This document shows, one piece after another, positions 26,759 through 34,736 of a stretch of 64,000 nucleotides of DNA. Source of the stretch: Rhodanobacter glycinis (lineage in GTDB: Bacteria; Pseudomonadota; Gammaproteobacteria; Xanthomonadales; Rhodanobacteraceae); the NCBI RefSeq assembly GCF_006438785.1, contig NZ_RCZB01000002.1, positions 434,001 through 498,000 of the forward strand, given 5' to 3'. Within the stretch, counting starts at the first letter, position 1. Every line of letters begins with the position of its first letter. The notes below the pieces were generated by a model. The model saw only the letters and a program-made list of their open reading frames with translations. It searched no databases and was not told the DNA's origin. Position numbers and translations under genes: made by a program.

Positions 26759-28021
26759 ATGACCCCGATACGCCCGATCCTCGCCGCGTTGCGCCGGCAC
26801 AAGATGGCAACGCTACTGAACGTGTTGCAGATCGCGCTGACCCTGGCCGTGGTCAGCAATGCGCTGTTCATCGTCAAGACGCGGGTGGTGCATCTGTCGC
26901 GCGCGACCGGCACCGACGAGGCGCATCTGTTCGTCATCAAGAACGAGTGGATCGGTCGCCCCGATGCGCCACACATCGACGCGCAGATGCGCAGCGACCT
27001 GACGACCTTGCGCGGCCTGCCTGGCGTGCGGAACGCGTTTTCCAGCGAAGCCTATCCGATGGAAGAAGGCGGGGGCGGGCTGGTGCGCATCAAGCATCGG
27101 GTCGAGCAGACGACGAAGGCGCAGCTGGCGCTTTCCTACTTCGCCGACGAGCACGCGCTCGACACGTTCGGCATCCCGCTGGTGGCCGGCCGCAATTTTC
27201 GCGCCGACGAAATTGCCAGTCTCGGCGCCTACGACAAATCGCGGCCGGCGGTGATCATCATCACGCGCGACCTGGCCCACAAGCTTTTCCCGGACGGCGC
27301 GGCGGCGGTGGGTCAGCGCGTCTATCTCAGCGACGACGGCCCGAGCACCATCATCGGCCTGGTCGATCGACTTCAAGGTGGCTACGCGGGCAGCAGCACG
27401 CGTTCGATCGATGAGGACACCGTTCTGGTGCCGGCGCGTTACGCCAGTTCCGATGACGGGGCGGCCTATGCCGGCGGCACGATCTATCTGGTGCGCACGC
27501 AACCGGGCCAGCTCGCGGCGGTACTGCGCTCGGCGCCGGCCGCACTGCTCGCGCAAAACCGCATGCGCCTGATCAGCGCGGAGAATGGCGTGATCACGCT
27601 GGCCCAGGCGCGCACAAAGGCTTACGCCACCGATCGCGGTGTGGCGATCATGATGGGCGCGGTGTGCGTGTTGCTGCTGCTGGCGACGGCCGGCGGCATC
27701 GTCGGCCTGAGCAGTTTCTGGGTCGGCCAGCGGCGCCGCTCGATTGGCGTGCGCCGAGCGCTGGGCGCGACGCGTGGCGACATCCTGCGCTATTTCCAGA
27801 CCGAGAACGCCCTGATCGTGGGCATCGGCGTGGTGCTGGGCGCGATGCTGGGTATCGCCGCGAACCTGTCGCTGATGACGCACTACGAATTGCCGCGGAT
27901 GCCGCTGTGGGTGCTTGGCGTCGGTGCGCTGTTGCTGTGGCTGCTCGGCCAGCTGGCCGTGTTCGGTCCGGCGCGGCGAGCCGCTGCGGTGCCGCCGGTG
28001 GAGGCGACGCGTTCGGTGTGA
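26759..28021 (+). CDS. FtsX/MacB-type ABC transporter permease 2
   Basis: Second permease of about 420 residues with the same topology: helix 1 at about 18-40 (TLLNVLQIALTLAVVSNALF), a periplasmic domain, then three helices with the block SIGVRRALGATRGDILRYFQ. A GTG at 26747 overlaps the preceding stop by four bases (GTGA) and is an alternative start. I favour ATG 26759, with GGGTG about nine bases upstream. It probably forms a heterodimer with permease 1. It is convergent with pilR, whose stop is 22 bases away. Confidence 0.87.
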   Translation: MTPIRPILAALRRHKMATLLNVLQIALTLAVVSNALFIVKTRVVHLSRATGTDEAHLFVIKNEWIGRPDAPHIDAQMRSDLTTLRGLPGVRNAFSSEAYPMEEGGGGLVRIKHRVEQTTKAQLALSYFADEHALDTFGIPLVAGRNFRADEIASLGAYDKSRPAVIIITRDLAHKLFPDGAAAVGQRVYLSDDGPSTIIGLVDRLQGGYAGSSTRSIDEDTVLVPARYASSDDGAAYAGGTIYLVRTQPGQLAAVLRSAPAALLAQNRMRLISAENGVITLAQARTKAYATDRGVAIMMGAVCVLLLLATAGGIVGLSSFWVGQRRRSIGVRRALGATRGDILRYFQTENALIVGIGVVLGAMLGIAANLSLMTHYELPRMPLWVLGVGALLLWLLGQLAVFGPARRAAAVPPVEATRSV

Positions 28022-28042
28022 GGGCGCGTCGGCTGTCCCGCT

Positions 28043-29437
28043 TCAGTCGATGCCGAGCTTCTTCAGCTTGTAGCGCAGCGCGCGGAACGTTATGCCGAGT
28101 TTGCGGGCGGCGGCGGTCTTGTTGTAGCGCGATTCTTCCAGCGCCTTGACGATGGCGGTGCGCTCGAGATTGCTGATGTAGTCGTCGAGGCCGCCGTTGG
28201 CGCTGGCCGATGCCGGTGCCGTGCCCGCTGCTGCGTCCTCATGCCTGGCTGGCGTCACGGCGTCGGCGCGCACGCCCCGCTGCGGCAGCATCAGGTCGGA
28301 GGCGTCGATGATGGCGCCGTCGCACATCGCCATCGCACGTTCGAGGATGTTTTCCAGTTCGCGCACGTTGCCGGGAAAATCGTAGGCATCCAGCGCGTCG
28401 CGTGCAGCCGGCGACAGCTGGCCGACGCCATCGCCGCTCTTGCCGGCCAGCGCCTTGAGGATGAACGCGGACAGCAATGGCACGTCGCCGCGACGTTCGC
28501 GCAGTGGCGGCACGCGCAGCTCGATCACGTTGATGCGATAGAACAGATCCTGGCGAAACTGGCCCTGTTCCACCAGCTGGCCGAGGTTCTTGTGGGTGGC
28601 CGAGAGGATGCGCACGTCGACCGGGATCTCGTCGCGGCCGCCGATCGGGCGCACTGCCTTTTCCTGGATCGCGCGCAGCAGCTTCACCTGCATGTGCAGC
28701 GGCAGTTCGGCCACTTCATCGAGAAACAGCGTGCCGCCCTGGGCGGCCTGGAACAGGCCTTCCTTGTCCACGCTGGCGCCAGTGAAGCTGCCCTTGCGGT
28801 GGCCGAAGAACTCGCTTTCCATCAGCTCGGACGGGATCGCGCCACAGTTGACCGGCACGAACGGGCCGCTCGCGCGAGGGCCCTGCTCGTGGATCAGCCG
28901 CGCCACCAGTTCCTTGCCTACGCCCGATTCGCCGGCGATGTAGACCGGCGCCTGGTTGCGTGCCAGCTTGCCGATGGTGGCGCGCACCTGCTGCATCGCT
29001 GCGGAGTCGCCGATCAGGCGATCGCTGGAGTCGTTGGTTTTCGCCGCGCCGCCGCCATTGCGTTTTTCCTCGACCAGTCGCAGGGCGGTGCGGACCAGGC
29101 CGCGCAGCATCTGGATGTCGACCGGCTTGGAGACGAAATCGAACGCGCCCGCCTTCAGCGCGTTCACCGCGGCGTCGACATTGCCGTAAGCGGTGATCAT
29201 CGCCACCGGCATGTCCGGGTGATTCGCGGCGATCAGTTCGATCACCTCCTGGCCGTTGCCATCCGGCAGGCGCATGTCGGTGAAGCACAGGTCGTAACTG
29301 CGTTCGCCCAGTGCCCGGCGCGCTTCTCCCACGGTGCCGACGGCGTCGACTTGCAGGTCCATCCGCCCCAGGGTGATGGTCAGCAGTTCGCGGATGTCGC
29401 GTTCGTCGTCAATGACCAGGACGGTCTGTGGGTTCAT
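28043..29437 (-). CDS. pilR: Sigma-54-dependent response regulator PilR
   Basis: NtrC-class activator of 464 residues that drives pilin transcription with sigma-54 when phosphorylated by PilS. The receiver (about 1-120) has VLVIDDERDIRELL, LCFTDMRLPDGNG and DFVSKPVD. The AAA+ domain (about 145-380) has Walker A GESGVGKE, the sigma-54 contact GSFTGA, and FLDEVAELPLHMQVKLLR. The Fis-type helix-turn-helix ends NKTAAARKLGITFRALRYKL. The tail DDYISNLERTAIVKALEES is characteristic of PilR rather than NtrC. ATG 29437 is chosen. The partner pilS lies about 16 kb away in the same orientation. Confidence 0.9.
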   Translation of the reverse strand: MNPQTVLVIDDERDIRELLTITLGRMDLQVDAVGTVGEARRALGERSYDLCFTDMRLPDGNGQEVIELIAANHPDMPVAMITAYGNVDAAVNALKAGAFDFVSKPVDIQMLRGLVRTALRLVEEKRNGGGAAKTNDSSDRLIGDSAAMQQVRATIGKLARNQAPVYIAGESGVGKELVARLIHEQGPRASGPFVPVNCGAIPSELMESEFFGHRKGSFTGASVDKEGLFQAAQGGTLFLDEVAELPLHMQVKLLRAIQEKAVRPIGGRDEIPVDVRILSATHKNLGQLVEQGQFRQDLFYRINVIELRVPPLRERRGDVPLLSAFILKALAGKSGDGVGQLSPAARDALDAYDFPGNVRELENILERAMAMCDGAIIDASDLMLPQRGVRADAVTPARHEDAAAGTAPASASANGGLDDYISNLERTAIVKALEESRYNKTAAARKLGITFRALRYKLKKLGID

Positions 29438-29511
29438 GGCACGGCGCGTGGCTATCGATACGACAGAGAATACCCGGCCCCGCGCCGCGGGGCAAAGACT
29501 GTCGGCGCCTG

Positions 29512-30618
29512 CTAACGTCCCAGCTTGCGGTCGAAGAAGCTCACCATCACCGCATACGCCTCGCGGGATTCGGGCATTTCCGGGTCGGAGAAGAACGAAT
29601 GCCACATGCCGTCCCAGACATGCAGCTCGGCGTCCGCCCCGGCCGCGGTCAGCAGTGCCTGGCTATGCAGGACCGAGCTCATGGTGAAGTCGCGCGTGCC
29701 GGTGATCAGCAGAGTCGGCGGGAATTTCTCCAGCAGCGCGGGCGAATTGGCCGGGAACACCAGCGGATCGCTGGCGCTGGCGCCCTTGAAGTACGGCAGG
29801 TCGACCAGCTTGTGCGGACCGGCGGGTGACGGGTCGCCGTTGAGTACGGGCGCAAGGTAGGTGGAGTCGCCGGCGAGCTCGCTGATCGAACCGCAGAACG
29901 TTCCGATCGCGCCCGGCACCGGCAGCTTTTTCGAGATGATCCATGCCACCGCCTCGCCGGTGAGCACGCCGCCGGCCGAGCAGCCGTAGATACCGATGTT
30001 CTTCGCCGGATATCGCTTGAGCAGGGCGCGGTAGACCGCCTCGACGTCCTCGCTGGCCGCCGGAAACACATGTTCCGGTCCCTGCCGGTAGTCGACGCTG
30101 ACGACCTTGATGCGGCCGAGGCTGGCGATCGGGATCGATTCGACCAGGGCGCCGCTGTGCGCACCCCAGAGGAAGGCGCCGCCGTGCAGGTTGATCAGCA
30201 CGCGACGGCGGTTTTTCGCGGCGATGCCCTGCGCGGGCAACACCACGTCGGTGCCCACGCCGGCAATCGTTTCGCGATGGGTGGTCACCGGATAGAGTTT
30301 CCCCATGCGCTTCGCGCGATCGCTGTTGAGGCGGTCGTAGAAGCCGCGGTTTTGCGCGATCGGCGCGCTCAGCGGCGGTGCCTTGCTCCCCGCGGCGATC
30401 ATCTGCGGGAAGAAGGCGCGTGCTTGCGGCGAGGCATACGCCGAGTACGGGATGGTCGCCACGGACGTGGTCACGCTGCCGTCGGCCTGCACGCCGGCGA
30501 CCTTCACAAGCGATGGCGCGTGCTGCGCAAACGCGGTCGTGCAAAGCAATGCCATGCCGAGCAGCGCGGCGCGAAACCGGAGATTTCTCGCAGGCTGTGG
30601 GTGACGTGCTGCGTGCAT
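29512..30618 (-). CDS. Exported alpha/beta-hydrolase esterase (HSL type)
   Basis: A 368-residue esterase of the hormone-sensitive-lipase type. The signal peptide is about residues 1-28 (RFRAALLGMALLCTTAFA). The oxyanion motif is INLHGGAFLWG, the nucleophile Ser lies in GCSAGG, the Asp is probably in GTRDF and the His in GMWHSF. I chose ATG 30618, which has GGGAAGAAAG just upstream. It is the last gene of the leftward sugar operon, 76 bases after the trehalase gene. It may remove acyl groups from sugars so that the exported glucosidases can act; the substrate is not determinable. Confidence 0.85.
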   Translation of the reverse strand: MHAARHPQPARNLRFRAALLGMALLCTTAFAQHAPSLVKVAGVQADGSVTTSVATIPYSAYASPQARAFFPQMIAAGSKAPPLSAPIAQNRGFYDRLNSDRAKRMGKLYPVTTHRETIAGVGTDVVLPAQGIAAKNRRRVLINLHGGAFLWGAHSGALVESIPIASLGRIKVVSVDYRQGPEHVFPAASEDVEAVYRALLKRYPAKNIGIYGCSAGGVLTGEAVAWIISKKLPVPGAIGTFCGSISELAGDSTYLAPVLNGDPSPAGPHKLVDLPYFKGASASDPLVFPANSPALLEKFPPTLLITGTRDFTMSSVLHSQALLTAAGADAELHVWDGMWHSFFSDPEMPESREAYAVMVSFFDRKLGR

Positions 30619-30694
30619 GGCTTTCTTCCCGGTTGAGAGCGGCTCGATCAGGAGCGACGGCGGCGGGTCGTCGCCAGACTTGGGTGTGGCGATG

Positions 30695-32422
30695 TCATTT
30701 CGCGTTGCCGTCCGTGGCGGCGGGCGAGGCGTTGGCATCGGGGCCGTGCAGGATTTTCTGCATCTTCAGGTACACGCCATTGGTCCAGCCGAAGCCGATC
30801 ACGTTCTCGGCATAGCCGGCGCTGACGCGCACATCTGCATTGCCTTGCGCCATGTTGTATTTCTCGCGGATGGTGCCGTCCGTGGCGAAGCTGCGATCCA
30901 CCGTGGCGGTGAACTTGGCGGCGATGCGTCGCGCATCGTCATGGAAGCCGTAAGCATCCAGGCCGGCCACGGCAAGCCAGTTGGTCGGCGCCCAGCCGAA
31001 CGGATCACCCCACTGCACGCCGGCGGGGCGGTTGTCCATGCTCAGGCCACCCTTGCGTTCGAAGATGGCCAGCTTGCCGCGCACCGCGGCGGCCTGCTGC
31101 GCGGAGGCCGCGCCGGCCCACAACGGATAAAAGGTAGTGAGGTAGGGATAGGGCGAGGGCTTGCCGGCCACAAAGTCATAGTCGCGGTACATGCCGGACT
31201 CCGGACGCCACAGGTATTTGTCCATTGCTGCCTTGCGGGCGTCGGCTGCTTTGGCCCAGCGTTCGCCTTCGCCCGCCTTGCCCAATTGCAGGGCGAAGTC
31301 GCGCAGGTCGCGTTCGTAGCGGTAGAGCAGGCTGTTCAAGCTCACGTCGGCGTAGTGATGGGTCGAGCCGCCGAAGGGTCCGAAATGCGCATTGGTGTCG
31401 AAGCCCGACTCACGCATGGCGCGGTCGCCGTGGTAGTAGTCGGCGGTGAGGCGGTAGCCGTCGAGCCAGGCGCCATCGCAGACCTTCGAGGCGCGCACGT
31501 CGCAGCTCGCCGGCTTGAGGCGTGCGGCTTCGGCATCGTCCGGGTGTTCCGCTGCCTTGATGAGATAGCCGGGATTGTCGGCGGGATGCGCGCGCAACCA
31601 CTTGATGACGCCGCGGTAGTACTCGCTGTCGCGCGCCTCCAGCACGGGGCCGCTGCCCAGGTCGTAATAGCGCGCGAGTCCGGTGTCGCCGGCGCGGTGT
31701 TCGGGCCGCGTCCAGATGTCGTGGTTGCGCACGGCCAGCGGATATGCGCGGGCCAGCCAGGCGCGTCTGGCGTCGGCGTTGGGGAAGCTCGCCGGATTGT
31801 CGAGCACGGCGACCATCATCGCGCTGAGAAACGGAGGCTGCGAGCGGCTGAGATAGTAGGTGCGGTTGGCGTTGAGCACGCCACCGTACTGCGCTACCTC
31901 GAACAGCGCGTTGTCGACCATGTCCTTCGCCAGCGCGGTGCGCTGGTCGGCAGCCAGGCCGATCACGATGAAGTAGCTGTCCCAGCCGTACATCTCGTTG
32001 AAGAAACCGCCCGGCACGACGTAGGGGTGCGGTAGATAGAGCAGGCCCTGCGCGGGCAGCTTCGTGGCATCGATGTCGCCAAGCCGGTCGATGGCGCGCG
32101 GCAATGTGTGCACGTCGACGCCGCAGCGTTTGCCGACGCCGGCCAGCCGCGCCGGCATGGGCAGCTTCGCCGGCAGATAGAGCACCGGATGGCTGGCTAT
32201 CTTGGTGTCGGTCAGTGAGGCGCAGTCGTCCATCGAGCGCGTCAGGGTGGTCCACGCCTTGTCGATATAGGCCCGCGTCTTCGCGGGATTCGGCGGGGCC
32301 GGCATAGCCGATGCTGCGGATGCGGAAAACAACAGCAGCGTGGCCAGCGTCTTCATCAAGCGAGGATGTCGGAGGGCGGCACCGGGGGCTTTTCCGCAAG
32401 CGGGACTGGGTGTGTCGGTCAT
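30695..32422 (-). CDS. treA: Exported GH37 trehalase
   Basis: Periplasmic trehalase that hydrolyses alpha,alpha-trehalose to two glucose molecules. Up to 575 residues. The signal peptide is LATLLLFSASAASA. GH37 signature 1 (about 137-151) is PGGFFNEMYGWDSYF and signature 2 is QWGDPFGWAPTNWL. The catalytic acid is expected in ESGFDTN and the base Glu in IREKYN. ATG 32422 has GGGAGAG upstream; the internal ATG at 32356 would place the signal peptide at the very N-terminus and is also plausible. It lies 16 bases downstream of a GH65 gene. Confidence 0.93.
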   Translation of the reverse strand: MTDTPSPACGKAPGAALRHPRLMKTLATLLLFSASAASAMPAPPNPAKTRAYIDKAWTTLTRSMDDCASLTDTKIASHPVLYLPAKLPMPARLAGVGKRCGVDVHTLPRAIDRLGDIDATKLPAQGLLYLPHPYVVPGGFFNEMYGWDSYFIVIGLAADQRTALAKDMVDNALFEVAQYGGVLNANRTYYLSRSQPPFLSAMMVAVLDNPASFPNADARRAWLARAYPLAVRNHDIWTRPEHRAGDTGLARYYDLGSGPVLEARDSEYYRGVIKWLRAHPADNPGYLIKAAEHPDDAEAARLKPASCDVRASKVCDGAWLDGYRLTADYYHGDRAMRESGFDTNAHFGPFGGSTHHYADVSLNSLLYRYERDLRDFALQLGKAGEGERWAKAADARKAAMDKYLWRPESGMYRDYDFVAGKPSPYPYLTTFYPLWAGAASAQQAAAVRGKLAIFERKGGLSMDNRPAGVQWGDPFGWAPTNWLAVAGLDAYGFHDDARRIAAKFTATVDRSFATDGTIREKYNMAQGNADVRVSAGYAENVIGFGWTNGVYLKMQKILHGPDANASPAATDGNAK

Positions 32423-32438
32423 GTCTGGTCTCTCCCGG

Positions 32439-34718
32439 TCATGGGGTCGCGCGCAAGGTGCGGTTCAACCTGACCTTGCCGTTGGCATCGCGGGTGATCG
32501 CGATGTCGTAGAGCTTGCCGCGAAAGGCGATGCGCCTGAGCGTCAGCGATTTCCACTGCGGCGGCAGCATCGGTGCGTACGCCTCGACCAGTCCGTCCTG
32601 TTCAATGCGCAGTCCGGAGAATCCGTAGACGATGTTCTGCAACAGCCCGCCGGCGGCGGTGAGGAAGTAGCCGGTGTTGTTGCCCGCGGTCTCGGTGCGC
32701 ACGTTGAACGGCGGCTTCAGCACGTTCGCGGTGATGTTGCGCTGGAACCACGCGCTGGCTCCGGCGCCGTCGCCCAGTGTGGCGGCGGCGATCGAGGTCG
32801 GCGCCAGTCCCATGCTGTTGGGGTCGCGATGCGACTGCGTGATCGGCGCCAGCGCATAGTCGAAGTCGCGCCGGCGCAGCGTCGCGTCCATCGGCAGGTC
32901 GAGCGAGGGATACGCCAGCATCGGCAGCGCGCTGCCGCCCCAGGAATCGATGTCGTGCGGCACGCTGGGGTCGAAGTCCAGGTGATGGCCGTCCTTCTCG
33001 GAGAACGGTACATACATGCGCGCAGCGATGTCCGCCCAGCGCGGATCGGGCGTGGCACCCACGATCTTCGCGGCGGCGCTGGCGATGCGCAGCGCCTTGG
33101 CGGCGGAGACGTTGGTGAAGGTGTCGTTCGGCACATCGTTGTAATCCTCGTCGACCGAGGTGACGTGCAGGATTTCATAGCGTTGTTGCGGCGCGTTGTA
33201 CGTCACCCGGCTGGCCCAGAATTGCGCGACGGCACGAATCACCGGCCAACCATGCTGCTCCAGCCACGCCCTGTCGCCGCTGGCCAGGTAGTACTGCCAT
33301 TGCGCGATCGCGATGTCGGCATTGACGTGGATCTCGCGCTCGCCAAGCACGTAGGCGAAGTGCGGGGTCTGTTCGCTGCCGTTCTGCGGGTCGGCCTCCC
33401 ACGGATACATCGCGCCGCGCAGGCCGCGTTCGCGCGCGCGTTGTTCGGCGGCCGGCAGGGTGCGGCTACGAAACATCACCAGCGACTTCGCGCGTTGCGG
33501 ATGCAGCAGCAACAGCGCCGGGAACACCCACGAATCGCTGTCCCAGAATGCGTGCCCGGCATAGCCGGTGGTCATGCCGCAGGCGCCGATCGGCCACGCC
33601 GTGTCGCGGGTCGAGTTGGACAGCAGGTAGTACAGGTCGGAGTGCACGATCCGTTGCGCCTGCGGATCGCCGTCGATGCGGATGTCGGTCTGCCACAGCT
33701 CGTGCCATGCCGCCTGGTGCGCCGCCAGCAGCGTGGCGAAGCCTTCGCCTCGCGCCGCCTTCGCCAGCGCGAGATCGGCCGCAGCATCGCCGCCCCAGCC
33801 CTCGCGCGACGCGGCGACGTACTTGGTGAAGGCGTAGGTGACGCCCTTGCGCACCGGCACGCGCAGGTTCAGGGCGAGACGGTAGTCGCTGCGGTAGAAC
33901 CGCGATTCGCGCGGCTTCACCCCGTCCGGCAACTGGATCGCGGCGGCCTCGGCCATCGTCAGGCCTTGCTCGGCGCGGCCGTCCAGCTGGAGCGTGAGGT
34001 CGTGCGCATCGCCGTCGCTGTCGAGCACGTGGGTGTCACCGTGATACCACAGCGGCGCGCGGTCCGGCGTGGCAGGCGGAATCGCCTGCAGTTTCAGGTT
34101 GCGCGAGGCGACCTGCTCCTGCATCTGCTCGCCACTCAGCTTGCCCAGCGCAAAGCGCGGCTGATGCGGCGCCCAGGTATTGAGTGCGAACGAAAGCTCG
34201 ACCTCACCGTCGAAATCCGGCGTGATCGAGAGTCGCGTCGCGGCCAGGTGCGGCGAGGCCTGGCTGACGAAGGTCGTCACTTCGACCGCCGTGGTCTTGC
34301 CGTGATCGAGGTAGCGATAGCGCGTGGTCAGGGTGGCGTCGTGGAGATTCAGCGTCTGCCGGTAATCCTGGAATACCGCCGGCGAGAGATCGACCTGGTT
34401 CATCCAGAAATGGCCGGCGGCGGACTGGCCGGTGCTGTAGTCGATCTCGGTCCAGCCGGGGATGGCCGCGGGTCGCGCGATGTCGTCCTTCGCGTAATCC
34501 ATGAAAGCGACCAGGTAGGCGAGGTTGCCTTCGGTGCCGCGCGGCGCGGTCAGGGTCGAGAGATAGCCGTTGGCGAGCTGGCCCGGGAAATAACTGGTGA
34601 AGTCCTTCGCGGTGGCGGTCAGCAGAAAACCCTGATCGGTCTGCCCGCGCGCGATCGCAGCGACGCCACAGGCGCCCAGTGCGATGAGCCGGCAGAAGGT
34701 CTGGTGTCGCCGCTTCAT
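32439..34718 (-). CDS. Exported GH65 alpha-glucosidase-type hydrolase (copy 1)
   Basis: A 759-residue protein of the GH65 hydrolase branch (acid trehalase, kojibiose hydrolase and ATHL1-like), not the phosphorylase branch. The signal peptide ends near residue 25 (ALGACGVAAIARGQ). The N-terminal beta-sandwich is followed by an (alpha/alpha)6 barrel with YAGHAFWDSDSWVFPALLLL, IHVNADIAIAQWQYYLASGD and the acid region HVTSVDEDYNDVPND, then FNVRTETAGNNTGYFLTAAG. It is a close paralogue of the adjacent upstream gene (18-base gap). It probably hydrolyses an alpha-linked glucose disaccharide in the periplasm; the exact substrate is unresolved. Confidence 0.87.
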   Translation of the reverse strand: MKRRHQTFCRLIALGACGVAAIARGQTDQGFLLTATAKDFTSYFPGQLANGYLSTLTAPRGTEGNLAYLVAFMDYAKDDIARPAAIPGWTEIDYSTGQSAAGHFWMNQVDLSPAVFQDYRQTLNLHDATLTTRYRYLDHGKTTAVEVTTFVSQASPHLAATRLSITPDFDGEVELSFALNTWAPHQPRFALGKLSGEQMQEQVASRNLKLQAIPPATPDRAPLWYHGDTHVLDSDGDAHDLTLQLDGRAEQGLTMAEAAAIQLPDGVKPRESRFYRSDYRLALNLRVPVRKGVTYAFTKYVAASREGWGGDAAADLALAKAARGEGFATLLAAHQAAWHELWQTDIRIDGDPQAQRIVHSDLYYLLSNSTRDTAWPIGACGMTTGYAGHAFWDSDSWVFPALLLLHPQRAKSLVMFRSRTLPAAEQRARERGLRGAMYPWEADPQNGSEQTPHFAYVLGEREIHVNADIAIAQWQYYLASGDRAWLEQHGWPVIRAVAQFWASRVTYNAPQQRYEILHVTSVDEDYNDVPNDTFTNVSAAKALRIASAAAKIVGATPDPRWADIAARMYVPFSEKDGHHLDFDPSVPHDIDSWGGSALPMLAYPSLDLPMDATLRRRDFDYALAPITQSHRDPNSMGLAPTSIAAATLGDGAGASAWFQRNITANVLKPPFNVRTETAGNNTGYFLTAAGGLLQNIVYGFSGLRIEQDGLVEAYAPMLPPQWKSLTLRRIAFRGKLYDIAITRDANGKVRLNRTLRATP

Positions 34719-34736
34719 GGTGCGATGTCTCCGCTG

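Noticed and set aside
28043-29437. PilR as the output regulator of the adjacent 21451-25377 relay
   Set aside because: Its C-terminal motifs are PilR-specific and a diagnostic PilS is encoded at 45374-47023, so the neighbouring kinases are less likely partners.
28043-29605. Longer PilR start adding 56 residues upstream of 29437
   Set aside because: The extension is Arg/Pro/Gly-rich and precedes the normal MNPQTVLVIDD receiver start.
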